Both the position numbers and the translations under genes were made by a program. The notes beneath the pieces were generated by a model. That model saw only the letters and a list, made by a program, of their open reading frames with translations. It searched no databases and was not told the DNA's origin. A stretch of DNA of 64,000 nt from Spirosoma telluris (lineage in GTDB: Bacteria > Bacteroidota > Bacteroidia > Cytophagales > Spirosomataceae), in assembly GCA_003259005.1 (NCBI GenBank), contig QLII01000001.1, positions 8,547,001 to 8,611,000 of the forward strand. Direction: 5' to 3'. Shown piece after piece: positions 17,750 to 27,966 of the stretch (the stretch's first letter is position 1; every line of letters begins with the position of its first letter).

Positions 17750-20418
17750 TTATAAGATTTCTACATACCCGTCCGTTCCATTCACGCGAATTTGTTGCCC
17801 GTCTTTTATAAGTTTGGTCGCATTTTCTACGCCAACAACGGCTGGTAAGCCATATTCACGGGCAATCACCGCTCCATGAGTCATCAGTCCGCCCACTTCG
17901 GTGACCAGGCCTTTAATGGCTACAAACAAAGGTGTCCAACTGGGGTCTGTAAAGGAAGTGACTAATATATCGCCCTCTTCAATAGTAGCCTCTTCCATGT
18001 GTAAGATAACACGGGCCCGTCCTTCTATCACCCCCGAAGAAACCGCCAAACCGGCAATCGCTTCAGCCGGGAGATTTTCCCGGTTGTATTTCCCGGTAAG
18101 GATTTCACCCTCGGATGTGATTACCCGTGGCGGAGTTAGTTTTTCATAGCGTTTGAACTCCTCTTTTCGTTGGTTGATGAGTCGGTAATCTGGTTGATGG
18201 GTGCGTACAAGCTCGCGAAGTTCGTCAAACGTGAGATAATAGATATCTTCTTTTTCATGGATAAACCCGGCTTGTACAAGTTGCTCGGCTTCGTTCAGTA
18301 AGGCCTGTTTATAAACGAAGTAGCGACTAACTATGCCGTATTTGGGATACTCACGGTATCCGGCATAATTGCGAACCAGTTCGATCATTCGTTTTGTCTC
18401 TTCGGCTTTCTGCTCACCATCTGGTAGTTGCTTCAATCGCTCCAATAACTCCTCTTCTTTTTTCAAAGCGGCCTGCAAGCCCTGCTCAAATTTCCGCTTG
18501 CTTTCACCGGGTTCAAAGTTTTTGGTATTACTGAGAATCGTAGGGACAAGTATCGTTGGTTTTTCGCTCCAACGGGTTTTCGTAATATCAATTTCACCGG
18601 CACATCGCATCCCGTATTTGTTGAGAAAAGTATAGATAGCGTCCCGGCTCTCCTTTCCGCCATCAAACTTACCCAGTTCATCCAAAAAGTCATCCTGTTT
18701 TATCCCGGACTGAATTTGAGATAAATAGGCTATGACTTGTGGATGACGACGAACCACATCGGCGACATCCAACAACGCCAGTCCCATTTCCGACGTAACG
18801 TTGTTGGGTACCGATTGAGAAATGGTGTCTGCTGCATTTTTCTCATCCAGCCATTCGTTCATGTTGGCATTGAGCCAGGCGGCTGCATTCATGCCGGTCA
18901 TAATCACCCCAAAGCTCTGTGGATGAATCGTTGTTGTCTTGGATTGCTGAATATCTTCCAGGATAAAATCAAACAGCTCCGATCCTGATTTGGTTTGGAT
19001 GTTTTGCTTTAACGACGCTACCGCTATTTGATTACGCGTGATCAAATCAGCAACGAGGGTTGGATCGTATTCGTTTAATGCCCCATAATCCGGAATTGCC
19101 GGTGCTTTACTGTTTTTTTCGGTACCTGACTCTGCCGGATTGCTATCAGGATTGTCCGGTAACGATTTTATAAAATCTTCCCTCTCTACGATGGTCGTAA
19201 GCGCGTCTTTTACGAGTGGATCGAATTTCCCCAGCATATCGATAATCGCTTTCCTGCCAGCAGCGGAAGTCAGCATTGGGTCACATCCACAAACAGCCTT
19301 CCACCGGCAATACGCGTAGCGGGAGGAGTCATTAAGAGCCAGCAGGACCATCCCAATGGTTTCATCGCATCGGTCATCATTTGTTGATGGCCCACCGATA
19401 AATAGACGTGCGGGATCGTGCTGTCTTCGGCATATCCCTGATTAGGTGCTTCCGGAATTGGGTATAAGGTAGTGATCGGACGGCTCTGGACAATATAAAC
19501 TATATCGTCTGCCAAACACCATTCGATGTCCTGCGGACTGCCGAAACGGGCTTCGATCTTTCTGCCGATGCGCTCCAACTCCAACATCTGCGCATCCGCC
19601 AACACTTGCGTATTTTGTAGCTCCGGCTCAATCTCCTCTTCTTTCGTACCACCCTCTTTTACTGCATAAATAGCTAGTTTCTTGGTAGATATCTTTTTCT
19701 CAATCACCTTACCGTCACGCACCTGATAGCTGTCCGCATTCACCAAGCCAGAAACCATAGCCTCACCCAATCCGAAGCCAGCATCGATGGATACTACTTT
19801 CCGATTAGATGTTATGGGGTCGGCCGTAAATAAAATCCCTGCCGCCTGCGGGAAAACCATCTTTTGAACAACCACCGCCAGTTGGACTTGACGATGGTCA
19901 AAATTATTCTGAAGGCGGTAAATGACAGCCCGCTCGGTAAACAGTGACGCCCAACATTTGCTGATATGTTGCAGGATGGACTTCTTTCCGATAACGTTCA
20001 AATACGTATCCTGCTGACCGGCAAAGGAGGCTGTCGGCAGATCTTCCGCCGTAGCGCTGGATCGTATCGCAAAGGACTCGTTTTCAGTAAATTGTGTGAG
20101 ATATTCCTCAATCTCTTCCAGAATGTCCTGAGGGATGGCTATTCCTTCGATGGCCCTGCGAATTTCGGTGCTCAATGCACGGATTTTATCCCGGTCTTCT
20201 ACCTTTAGCAGCGATAATTGATTCAGTAATTCGTTAATTGACGACGTTTCCTCAAAGATTCGTTTAAACGCTTCCGTAGTAATACAAAAGCCATCCGGTA
20301 CGTGGATTCCGTCGATTTTGGAAAGTTCGCCTAAGTTTGCGCCTTTACCCCCGACAATAGGGAGTTTCGTTTTGTCAATATCCTGAAAACCAAGTAGGTG
20401 TGAATTCCTGTTTTTCAT
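17750..20418 (-). CDS. rph: Rifampicin phosphotransferase-like PEP-synthase family enzyme
   Basis: About 890 residues. An A undercall (T2 at 19276-19277 on the plus strand) splits it. The N-terminal ATP-grasp domain starts HLLGFQDIDKTKLPIVGGKG and contains SFAIRSSATAEDLPTASFAG and the lysine/arginine sites of PEP synthases. The middle region reads VYLSVGHQQMMTDAMKPLG, GGRLFVDVTQ and LGKFDPLVKDALTTIVERED, the hallmark of the rifampicin phosphotransferase branch and not of PEP synthase proper. The C-terminal swivelling His domain is GGLMTHGAVIAREYGLPAVV. Such enzymes transfer the beta-phosphate of ATP to rifamycins. It overlaps the upstream marR gene by ATGA, so the two are probably translationally coupled. 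Family call is strong; drug activity is untested. Confidence 0.85.
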
Positions 20419-20881
20419 TTTTGCGCTTGTTCGTTGTTGAGTTGATTGGTTGCCTTCTTCATGACGTCAATTGCCTTTGAAAAATAGGTTTCAAGGATTT
20501 TGATTTCCTCGATTGAAAAAGACGCAAGAAGCGCTTCTGACTCACTCCGGAATTCTTTGTAAAGCGGTACTAAAAGCGCCATGATAACTTCAGTGTTGGG
20601 TTCAATGATCACCTTCCGTCGGTCATCTTCCGCAAATTTTCTTTTCACCAGATTTCTCTTTTCGAATCGGTCTATCAACCCAGTAACGGCCCCTGTGGTC
20701 AGACCGGTTAATGTGGAAAGTTCGCCCGCTGTCATTTGCCCTTTTTCCATCAAAAATCCTAAGTACTTATGGTCAGTGCCCGATAGCCCGCCTTTCGGGC
20801 AACGGCTTCGTGCATCTGAATAGAGGTATAGGCGTAGTATTGACTTAGTTTTCTTATTTGTTTGATCAGGTCGGCCTCCAT
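20415..20881 (-). CDS. MarR-family transcriptional regulator
   Basis: About 155 residues from the ATG at 20881 (MEADLIKQIRKLSQYYAYTS). A C3 run at 20787-20789 on the plus strand is one base short; repaired, it reads AGLSGTDHKYLGFLMEKGQM, which joins the N-terminal helix to the winged helix: TAGELSTLTGLTTGAVTGLI (recognition helix) and KRKFAEDDRRKVIIEP (wing). The C-terminal helices serve dimerisation. It overlaps rph by 4 bp, and an inverted repeat covers the likely transcription start, so it most likely represses its own operon and responds to a small molecule (inference). Confidence 0.88.
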
Positions 20882-20892
20882 TATATCTTAGT

Positions 20893-20944
20893 TACTAAAT
20901 ATCTTAGTAGCAAAGATAATGGTAAATTTATAAGCTCGTCAAAA
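20893..20944 (-). promoter_or_regulatory. marR-rph promoter with overlapping operator
   Basis: On the minus strand a TTTTG (20940-20944) lies 21 nt from TATCTTTG (20911-20918), matching the Bacteroidota -33/-7 consensus. Directly downstream, across the expected start, is the inverted repeat TACTAAATATCTTAGTA (20893-20909; 6-bp arms, 5-nt spacer) overlapping a second one, TTAGTTACTAA (20888-20898). Both fit a MarR operator. Confidence 0.72.
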
Positions 20945-21075
20945 TTAATTGGCGAGCTAGGAGTACTTATCGCACGTTTGTTAGTGGATTACCTGCGTTT
21001 ATCAGCGCAGAAAAACAGATTGATAAATAGGTTGACAGGTAAAGCAGATGGTTCAACGGGTCAGCTGTTTAGACC

Positions 21076-22330
21076 TCAGAAAACCTCACCTAAATTGAAG
21101 AATAATCCATGGGAGCCATCCATCCCGAAGCCATAGTCGACCGATAGATTGGTACGGGAGATTTTGTTCATTTTGATCCGAATGCCACCGCCTACAGCCG
21201 GTACCACTTTGTCAAACTGACCGGTGTTTTGCTCCGTTACGGATTGCGCATTGGCGAAAACGACTCCGCCAAGTAATCGGTCATTCGTAATGTGAAAACG
21301 GTATTCGGCTTCTGCATAGATGAAGTTTTTTCCCCGAAACCGACCCTGAATGAATCCCGGCCTACGTTACCGGTGTTATCCCAGCCTGTACTGGGCAAAT
21401 CCAGAAAGGGCGGATTACCATTTAACGTCAAGGCATTGTAGGACCATAAGGCCAGAATATTACCTGATTCTAGGAAAGTGGAATATACTTGCGAGCCTCT
21501 ACTAACAAGGATTTGTAGGTATCATCACTCCCTAAAAACTCCATATTGGCCCGAAGAACGGCGTTAAGGTAAAGCCCACCGCTTGGATTAATGGCATTGC
21601 TTCGGTTGTCATAGAGCAAATGTAGAGCGGGGCCTGAAGAGACTGAACGCCCTTGAACACCATAGGAGTAACGGGAAATTCGAACTAATTCATGCACACG
21701 ATTAGGGCCTTCAATGTAACTATCTATATTCCAGTGGAGGTCCAGATAATAGCCGACACCGCCGTAAAAATTGGGCGCTAAACGCCGTAAATAACTCTGG
21801 TAAAATCGGAAATAGGCATAGTCCATGTTTATTTCCCGATCGGTGGTGGTATACATACCCAGCCCATACGTGGCCTGAGGGTAGTGCATCAATCGCCAGT
21901 CATTGGTCCACAGATAGCGATTGTTTCGACTCCAGATTTGCGAATTGGCCGTTAGAATGATCTGATTATTTTGCGTGTAGGATAGCTGACCGCTTATCGA
22001 TGACATGTTGGCACCGGGCTTTCGGAAAGGGGTATTGACCAGCACAGCAACTAATGCTCTGGTTTGTAAAGTGTAGCCAATTTGAGGGATAACTAACAGG
22101 AAACGTTTGCCTTCCTGTAGGTTCGAAGAGTCGTGCGGAGTAATGTGTAAACGGGGATACCAACGCTTAACCAGGTCTGCAATATCATGTAAAGGAGGTG
22201 TTGGCTGGATGATGGGCGTCGTATTTTTTACCGACATTGTATCCGCTAATGGCATTTGTGCCATACATCGGGTAATCGATGATAGACTCAATAGCAGAAA
22301 ACCCACAAACAAACCGATATAAAATTTCAT
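21076..22330 (-). CDS. Outer-membrane beta-barrel protein, BamA/TamA (Omp85)-like C-terminal barrel
   Basis: About 418 residues, with frame breaks near 21470 and 21240-21340. The ATG at 22330 gives a signal peptide (MKFYIGLFVGFLLLSLSSIT, cut after MAQ). There are no POTRA domains; the body is a series of amphipathic strands such as YGLGMYTTTDREINMDYAYF and FYGGVGYYLDLHWN, then LHLLYDNRSNAINPSGGLY, a motif typical of the Omp85 barrel. The repaired C-terminus reads NLSVDYGFGMDGSHGLFFNL and ends GEVF, with an aromatic last residue as expected for outer-membrane insertion. Related short proteins are annotated as surface antigens; a transport or assembly role is unproven. Confidence 0.75.
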
Positions 22331-22494
22331 GAGTGGGTTTATAGGTGTTGCATAGGTTGAGAAACAGCGTGTTAAGGGCGGCAATAGGGTAGTAGGTATG
22401 CCCCGTTCTACGCCATTCAAAACGCAAAAAAACGATGGAATGTTGTAAGTGCAAATAGCAGGGATAAAAATCAATCTGGAGCGCCGGTACGGAT

Positions 22495-23241
22495 CTAGGG
22501 CCGGTTGTAGTACGAAAATACGGCAATCAGGCCGGATCTGGATTTGAGGTCAGGTTTTTCCGTTTTTAAAAACGCATCTAACTGCTCTTTTTTATCCGCC
22601 ATAAGTTCCAGAATTGCTTTTCGGCCTGGCGAGAATTTGGTGGCCTTTTTATTGCGGGCTACGTACCAATCCATCTTTTTAACCAGTTCATCGTCTTTAT
22701 TGCCGGTATTCAAGGCCATGTTAAAATTGGCCTTCTGAATGTAAACAGATGGATAGAGGAGCAGATCAAGCTTTCCCGTGACCACCTGCTCGAAAAACCC
22801 TTTGAGTGATTCAGTATCGCCCTGATATTCGTGAACATTCATATACCGGCTGGCAGAACCAAACGAATTATTTATATCTACATAGCGAATCGCCGTTGCT
22901 TTCACGGCCCTGATATCCGTGGCACCAGCCTTAACTTCTATTTCGTTGGCCGATAAATCGAGCCGGACGGGTACCCCCGCTAAGGAGTCGGTGGTTAATG
23001 AAACACCCAGTCGATTGTAAAACTTCACATTACCCGCCTGCCAGGTTGTATCGAGATAAGGGTCACCGATCAGTTGGCCGGGAGGTCCTTTGACGGTCAA
23101 CAGGGTCAAATTGTTTGAGATGATCATATTTGTCGTATTGATCCGATCACGGGTGGCCTGGGACATAGTCTCTGGTTGTATCTGCGAAAAAGCAGAATGC
23201 ACACTGACTGCAAAGCCAAGAAGGAAAATGAATAAGCGCAT
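22495..23241 (-). CDS. Secreted hypothetical protein
   Basis: 248 residues with a clear signal peptide (MRLFIFLLGFAVSVHSAFSQ, cleaved after SQ). The mature part has no recognised catalytic motif. It contains MIISNNLTLLTVKGPPGQLI, then a beta-rich middle with VDINNSFGSASRYMNVHEY, and a Lys-rich helical C-terminus (ELMADKKEQLDAFLKTEKPD) ending FSYYNRP. It lies about 165 bp upstream of the barrel gene on the same strand, so they may share a transcript. The frame is intact. Periplasmic or surface location is inferred from the signal peptide. Confidence 0.75.
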   Translation of the reverse strand: MRLFIFLLGFAVSVHSAFSQIQPETMSQATRDRINTTNMIISNNLTLLTVKGPPGQLIGDPYLDTTWQAGNVKFYNRLGVSLTTDSLAGVPVRLDLSANEIEVKAGATDIRAVKATAIRYVDINNSFGSASRYMNVHEYQGDTESLKGFFEQVVTGKLDLLLYPSVYIQKANFNMALNTGNKDDELVKKMDWYVARNKKATKFSPGRKAILELMADKKEQLDAFLKTEKPDLKSRSGLIAVFSYYNRP

Positions 23242-23409
23242 GGTAGAAAAAAAAGAATGGTTATTACGGAATAAAGAAACTGTTTTCTTTGCTAAAATAA
23301 ATTATTTTCTTTAATGTCGATTTACGAAATTTTCTTTGGGTAAACTACTCGGCACCCCATTTATTTCTGTATTTTTGGCTGTTCTCCCAATCATCAACTC
23401 ATCAATTTC

Positions 23410-26400
23410 ATGTTAAAACATTTCCTGACAGGGCTGTTTGCCGTCGGTTTGACCTGTTCATCCATGGCGCAAACGACCTTTCCGCGCAATGGCGTTTACG
23501 ACGAACGACCGGGGCTATATGCCTTCACCAACGCGACCATTATTGTTGATCCGCAGACAACGTTACAGAATGCAACCTTACTGATTCGCAACGGGCGCGT
23601 CGAAGCGGTTGGTACGGCTGTTAGTGTCCCCGCCAGCGCCGTCGTTACCGATTTGAAAGGCAAACGAATCTACCCGGCTCTCATTGACATTGATTCTGAC
23701 TATGGAATGCCCGAAATCGTCCGAGGTGGTGGCGGTGGTGGCCGTGGAGCCGGGGGGCACCACAGTATGAATCGAATAAAAAAGGAGCATATTACTGGAA
23801 TCAGGCCATCCAGCCCGAAAACGATGCCAGTGTGCTCTTCAAGGCGAATCCAACCAAAGCTGATGAACTTCGTAAGCTGGGTTTCGGAGTAGTGTTGACA
23901 CACGCTCACGATGGCATTGCGCGGGAACGGGATCACTCGTAACACTGGCCGACGAGCGTGAAAATATGGTGGTGCTGAAGCCGACTGTTACCGCTCACTA
24001 TTCATTTAGTAAAGGCACCTCGGGTCAGCAGTACCCCAACTCGATGATGGGCGTAGTGGCTTTGTTGCGTCAGGCAATGTATGATGCCGATTGGTACAAA
24101 CGGGCGGGCAGCAAAGAGCAGGCAAACATGTCGCTCGAAGCGTTGAACCGTACCCGTTCGTTACCTGCCATTTTTGAAGCGAATGATAAGTTAGGAATCA
24201 TTCGTGCCGATAAAATCGGGGATGAATTTGGGATTCAATACATTATCCGTAGCACGGGCGACGAATACCAGCGTCTAGATGAAGTGAAGGCTACAGGGGC
24301 TTCGTTAATTGTACCCCTCAACTTCCCCCAGCCCTATGATGTCGAGGATTCATGGGATGCCGACAACGTTTCACTCGCTGAACTCAAGCATTGGGAAATG
24401 GCGCCATTGAACGCCGGACGAGTAGCCGCGGCCAATATTCCATTTGCCCTTACCACGGCGGGACTTCGCAACAAAGCTGATTTCTGGGCCAATCTTCGCA
24501 AAGCCATCGAAAATGGATTGTCGGAACAGAAAGCCCTCGAAGCCTTGACAACCATCCCGGCAAAGCTGATCCACGCCGAAGATATGGTGGGCACGTTGCA
24601 GAAAGGTCAGGTAGCGAATTTCCTCATTACATCAGGCAATCTATTCAGCGCCGATAATGTGATCTTCGAAAACTGGATGCAGGGAAAACAGTACATTGTC
24701 GCCAATAAAAACGCTGCCGATTTACGCGGAACCTGGAATCTGACGGTTGGTGATCGAAGCAATCTCAAACTGAATATTACAGGTAAAACACCCGATAAAC
24801 CTGAGTATCAGATTTTAGCAGATACGGTTAAAATAACGCCTAAAGTAGCCATAGCAGGTGATGTGATTTCGATTCAGGTTCAACTGGATCGCCGGAGACC
24901 CGGCACGACGCGCCTGACGGGTTACCGCACGGGTACCACCATCAAAGGTGATGGGGAATTGCCTGATGGAAAGACGATTACCTGGTCAGCAGTTCGCGCC
25001 GGTGATGCGCCCGTGTCCACGTCGGCGGTGTCGACAAGTGCGACGAGTTCAACAGCCCCTATTGCCTCGACTACCGCTACGACACCAGCGAGTAACACAG
25101 CCGCTACGCTACTCTATCCGTTTGTGGGAATGGGTAACCTGAAAAGGCCACAGGCAGAAACCGTGTTGATTAAGAACGCGACCGTCTGGACGAATGAAAA
25201 AGACGGTATTCTTGCCAATACAGACGTGCTGGTAGAAGGCGGTAAGATTTCTAAAATTGGGAAAAGCCTCATTGCTCCGGCAGGTGTTAAAGTCGTTGAC
25301 GGAACCGGCAAGCACCTGACCAACGGGATTATCGACGAACACTCGCACATCGCATTGCTATCCATCAACGAAGGGGGACAATCCAGCTCCGCAGAGGTTC
25401 GGATGGCCGATGTCATTAACCCGGACGACATTAACATTTACCGCCAATTGGCTGGTGGGGTAACTACCTCGCAACTCCTGCACGGCTCGGCTAATTCCAT
25501 TGGTGGCCAGTCGGCCATTGTAAAACTGAAATGGGGTGAGTCGGCCGATGGCATGCTGATCAAAGGTGCCGACGGATTCATCAAGTTTGCCCTTGGCGAG
25601 AACGTGAAACAAGCCAACTACCCCAATCCGAACGTACTGACGCGCTTCCCGCAATCGCGTATGGGCGTAGAGCAGGTATTTATGGATCACTTCATCCGGG
25701 CGAAAGAGTACGCAAAGGGATGGGCCGATTATAACAAGTTGACGGCCAAAGAAAAAGCAACCGCCATTGCTCCCCATCGGGATATTGAGCTGGACGCACT
25801 GGCCGAAATCCTGGCGAATAAACGCTTCATTACCTGCCACTCCTACGTGCAGTCGGAAATTAACATGCTGCTGAAAGTGGCTGACTCACTCGGCTTCAAA
25901 ATCAATACCTTCACACACATTCTGGAAGGCTATAAACTGGCCGACAAAATGGCGAAACATGGGGTAGGCGGCTCGTCGTTCGCTGACTGGTGGGCGTATA
26001 AAATGGAAGTACACGACGCCATTCCGTACAATGCAGCCCTCATGCGTAGTCAGGGAGTAACCGTTTCGATTAACTCCGATGATGCAGAAATGGCCCGCCG
26101 TTTGAATCAGGAAGCAGCTAAAACCGTCGAATATGGGGGAGTGCCCGAAGAAGATGCCTGGAAAATGGTGACGCTCAATCCGGCTAAACTCCTGCATTTA
26201 GATAGTAAACTGGGTAGCATTCGGGCAGGTAAAGATGCTGATCTGGTCCTTTGGAATGCCCATCCGCTCTCTATTTATGCACGTCCGGAAATCACCATGA
26301 TTGAAGGCGCTACTTATTTTAGTCTGAAAGATGAAGACGCCAAGCGTGATGCGGTACAGGCCGAACGCGCCCGCATCATTCAGAAGATGCTCGTAGCGAA

Positions 26401-26502
26401 AGCGGGTGGCGCTTCGACCGTTCGGCCACCTTCCGTCGGGCCCATATGTGGCATTGCGAAGATGTAGAAGGCATGTTTGCTGAAGAGGAAGAGAAGAAAT
26501 AG
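23410..26502 (+). CDS. Large secreted amidohydrolase with two amidohydrolase-like halves
   Basis: About 1030 residues. The signal peptide is MLKHFLTGLFAVGLTCSSMA. Undercalls at 23752-23757, 23923-23925 and 26441-26443 break the frame; repaired, the C-terminus reads GPHMWHCEDVEGMFAEEEEK and stops at 26502. The first half is amidohydrolase-like, but its metal site is changed: GKRIYPALIDIDSDYGMPE has no HxH. The second half has a normal site, TNGIIDEHSHIALLS, with later ITCHSYVQSE, THILEGYKL and SINSDDAEMA, and the C-terminal small beta domain LGSIRAGKDADLVLWNAHPL. A Thr/Ser/Ala-rich linker (about residue 535-570) separates the halves. It is likely periplasmic; substrate unknown. It is followed by a related smaller gene. 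Confidence 0.83.
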
Positions 26503-26576
26503 TCTGACTGTGCCTACAGAGAATCAGGGCATTGCGTTCTTTGCGAAAAACCATTGTGTCTTTGCGTTAAAAAAAC

Positions 26577-27876
26577 ATGAAAAAACTACTCATACCTATA
26601 CTTACCCTGGTCGCGCTTACGAGCTACGGCCAGAACCCCGCTCCGGCTAAGCCGCAGACGAAGACGATCGCGCTTACAGGCGGCACTGTCCACGTTGGAA
26701 CCGGACAGGTGATTCCTAACGGTATTGTCCTGTTCAGCAACGGCGTCATTACCAATGTTGTTGATGGAACAATAGTCCGTCTGAACCTGACGGATGTAGA
26801 TGTGATCGATGTCTCAGGCAAACATGTGTATCCTGGTATCATTTCACCGGTTTCAACGGTAGGTTTACAGGAGATTGGCGCTGTTCGGGCTACAGTCGAT
26901 ATGCGTGAGATTGGCATTCTAAACCCCAATATCCGGTCGTTGATTGCCTACAATACCGATTCCGAAATCATTCCAACTATCCGAAATAACGGTGTGCTGT
27001 TTTCGCAGGCTGTTCCACAGGGCGGTACGATTTCGGGAAGCTCGAGTGTCATGATGTCTGACGGCTGGAACTGGGAGGATGCGGTACTGAAAAAAGATGA
27101 TGGTATCTGGCTCACCTGGCCCGCCTATTTAGCCCGAGATTTCAACTTTGAGGACTTCACGACGGTAGTTCGAAAAAACGAACGTCGCGGACCGGCCATT
27201 GATGCGCTTCGGGCGACATTTGCGGATGCCAAAGCCTACTCGGCTCTTACGAATCCAACCCCAATGAACCTTAAGCTGGAATCCATGCGGGGGTTATTTA
27301 CGGGAAAACAGAATCTCTACATTCGCGCTGATTACGGCAAAGACATCATGGAGGCCGTTACGTTTGCCAAGTCAGTTGGTGTGCAGAAGGTGGTGATTGT
27401 TGGGGCGAAGAAGCGTATCGTGTAACGACTTTTCTAAAGGAAAATAGCATTCCGGTCATTTTGAGCGAACTACACCGTCTGCCTAATCGCGAAGACGAAG
27501 ATGTGGATCTGCCTTATCGTATGCCGGGTATTCTGCAAAAGGCGGGCGTATTGGTTGGTCTGAGCTATTCTGATGGCTGGTGGCGGACCCGTAACCTGCC
27601 GTTCCTGGCCGGAACAGCCGCTGGTTTCGGGTAACAGACCGTGAAGAAGCCCTGAAAATGGTTACCTCAAACACGGCTAAAATTCTAGGCATCGATAATC
27701 TGGTGGGTACTCTCGAAAAAGGCAAGCAGGCTACCCTGTTCGTCTCGGCGGGCGATGCCCTGGATATGCGGACCAACGTAGTTGAGCAGGTATTTATTCA
27801 GGGTCGGAAAGTGAACCTGGATGATCGTCACAAGCGGCTCTATAAAACGTATAAAGACAAATACGAGGGAAAGTAA
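26577..27876 (+). CDS. Amidohydrolase-like secreted protein lacking the HxH metal motif
   Basis: About 433 residues with signal peptide MKKLLIPILTLVALTSYGQN. Frame breaks at 27407 and 27629-27631 are each repaired by one added G, giving VGAEEAYRVTTFLKENS and AGFGVTDREEALKMVTSNTA. The composite beta domain is present (TKTIALTGGTVHVGTGQVIP, and LVGTLEKGKQATLFVSAGDA near the C-terminus), but where the family has PGxIDxHxH it reads GKHVYPGIISPVSTVGLQEI. The barrel therefore lacks the usual metal ligands and may be non-catalytic or act as a partner to the protein encoded just upstream, 75 bp away. Co-transcription is likely. Confidence 0.8.
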
Positions 27877-27889
27877 ATAAAGCAAACAA

Positions 27890-27966
27890 GATTAACCACA
27901 GAGGCACGGAGAACACGGAGTTAAGTAAATCTAATCTCTGTGTTCTCCGTGCCTCTGTGGTTAATC
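27890..27966. repeat. Inverted repeat with 30-bp arms between convergent genes
   Basis: Arms at 27890-27919 and 27937-27966 differ at one position and contain the words AACCACAGAGGCACGGAGAA. The right arm covers the stop codon of the opposing FG-GAP gene. It probably terminates both transcripts. The same words are seen between genes of unrelated bacteria (from memory), pointing to a dispersed element. Confidence 0.85.

Noticed and set aside
17750..20418. Simple phosphoenolpyruvate synthase (ppsA) call
   Set aside because: The middle region (VGHQQMMTDAMKPLG, LGKFDPLVKDAL), the domain order and the MarR partner fit rifampicin phosphotransferase better.
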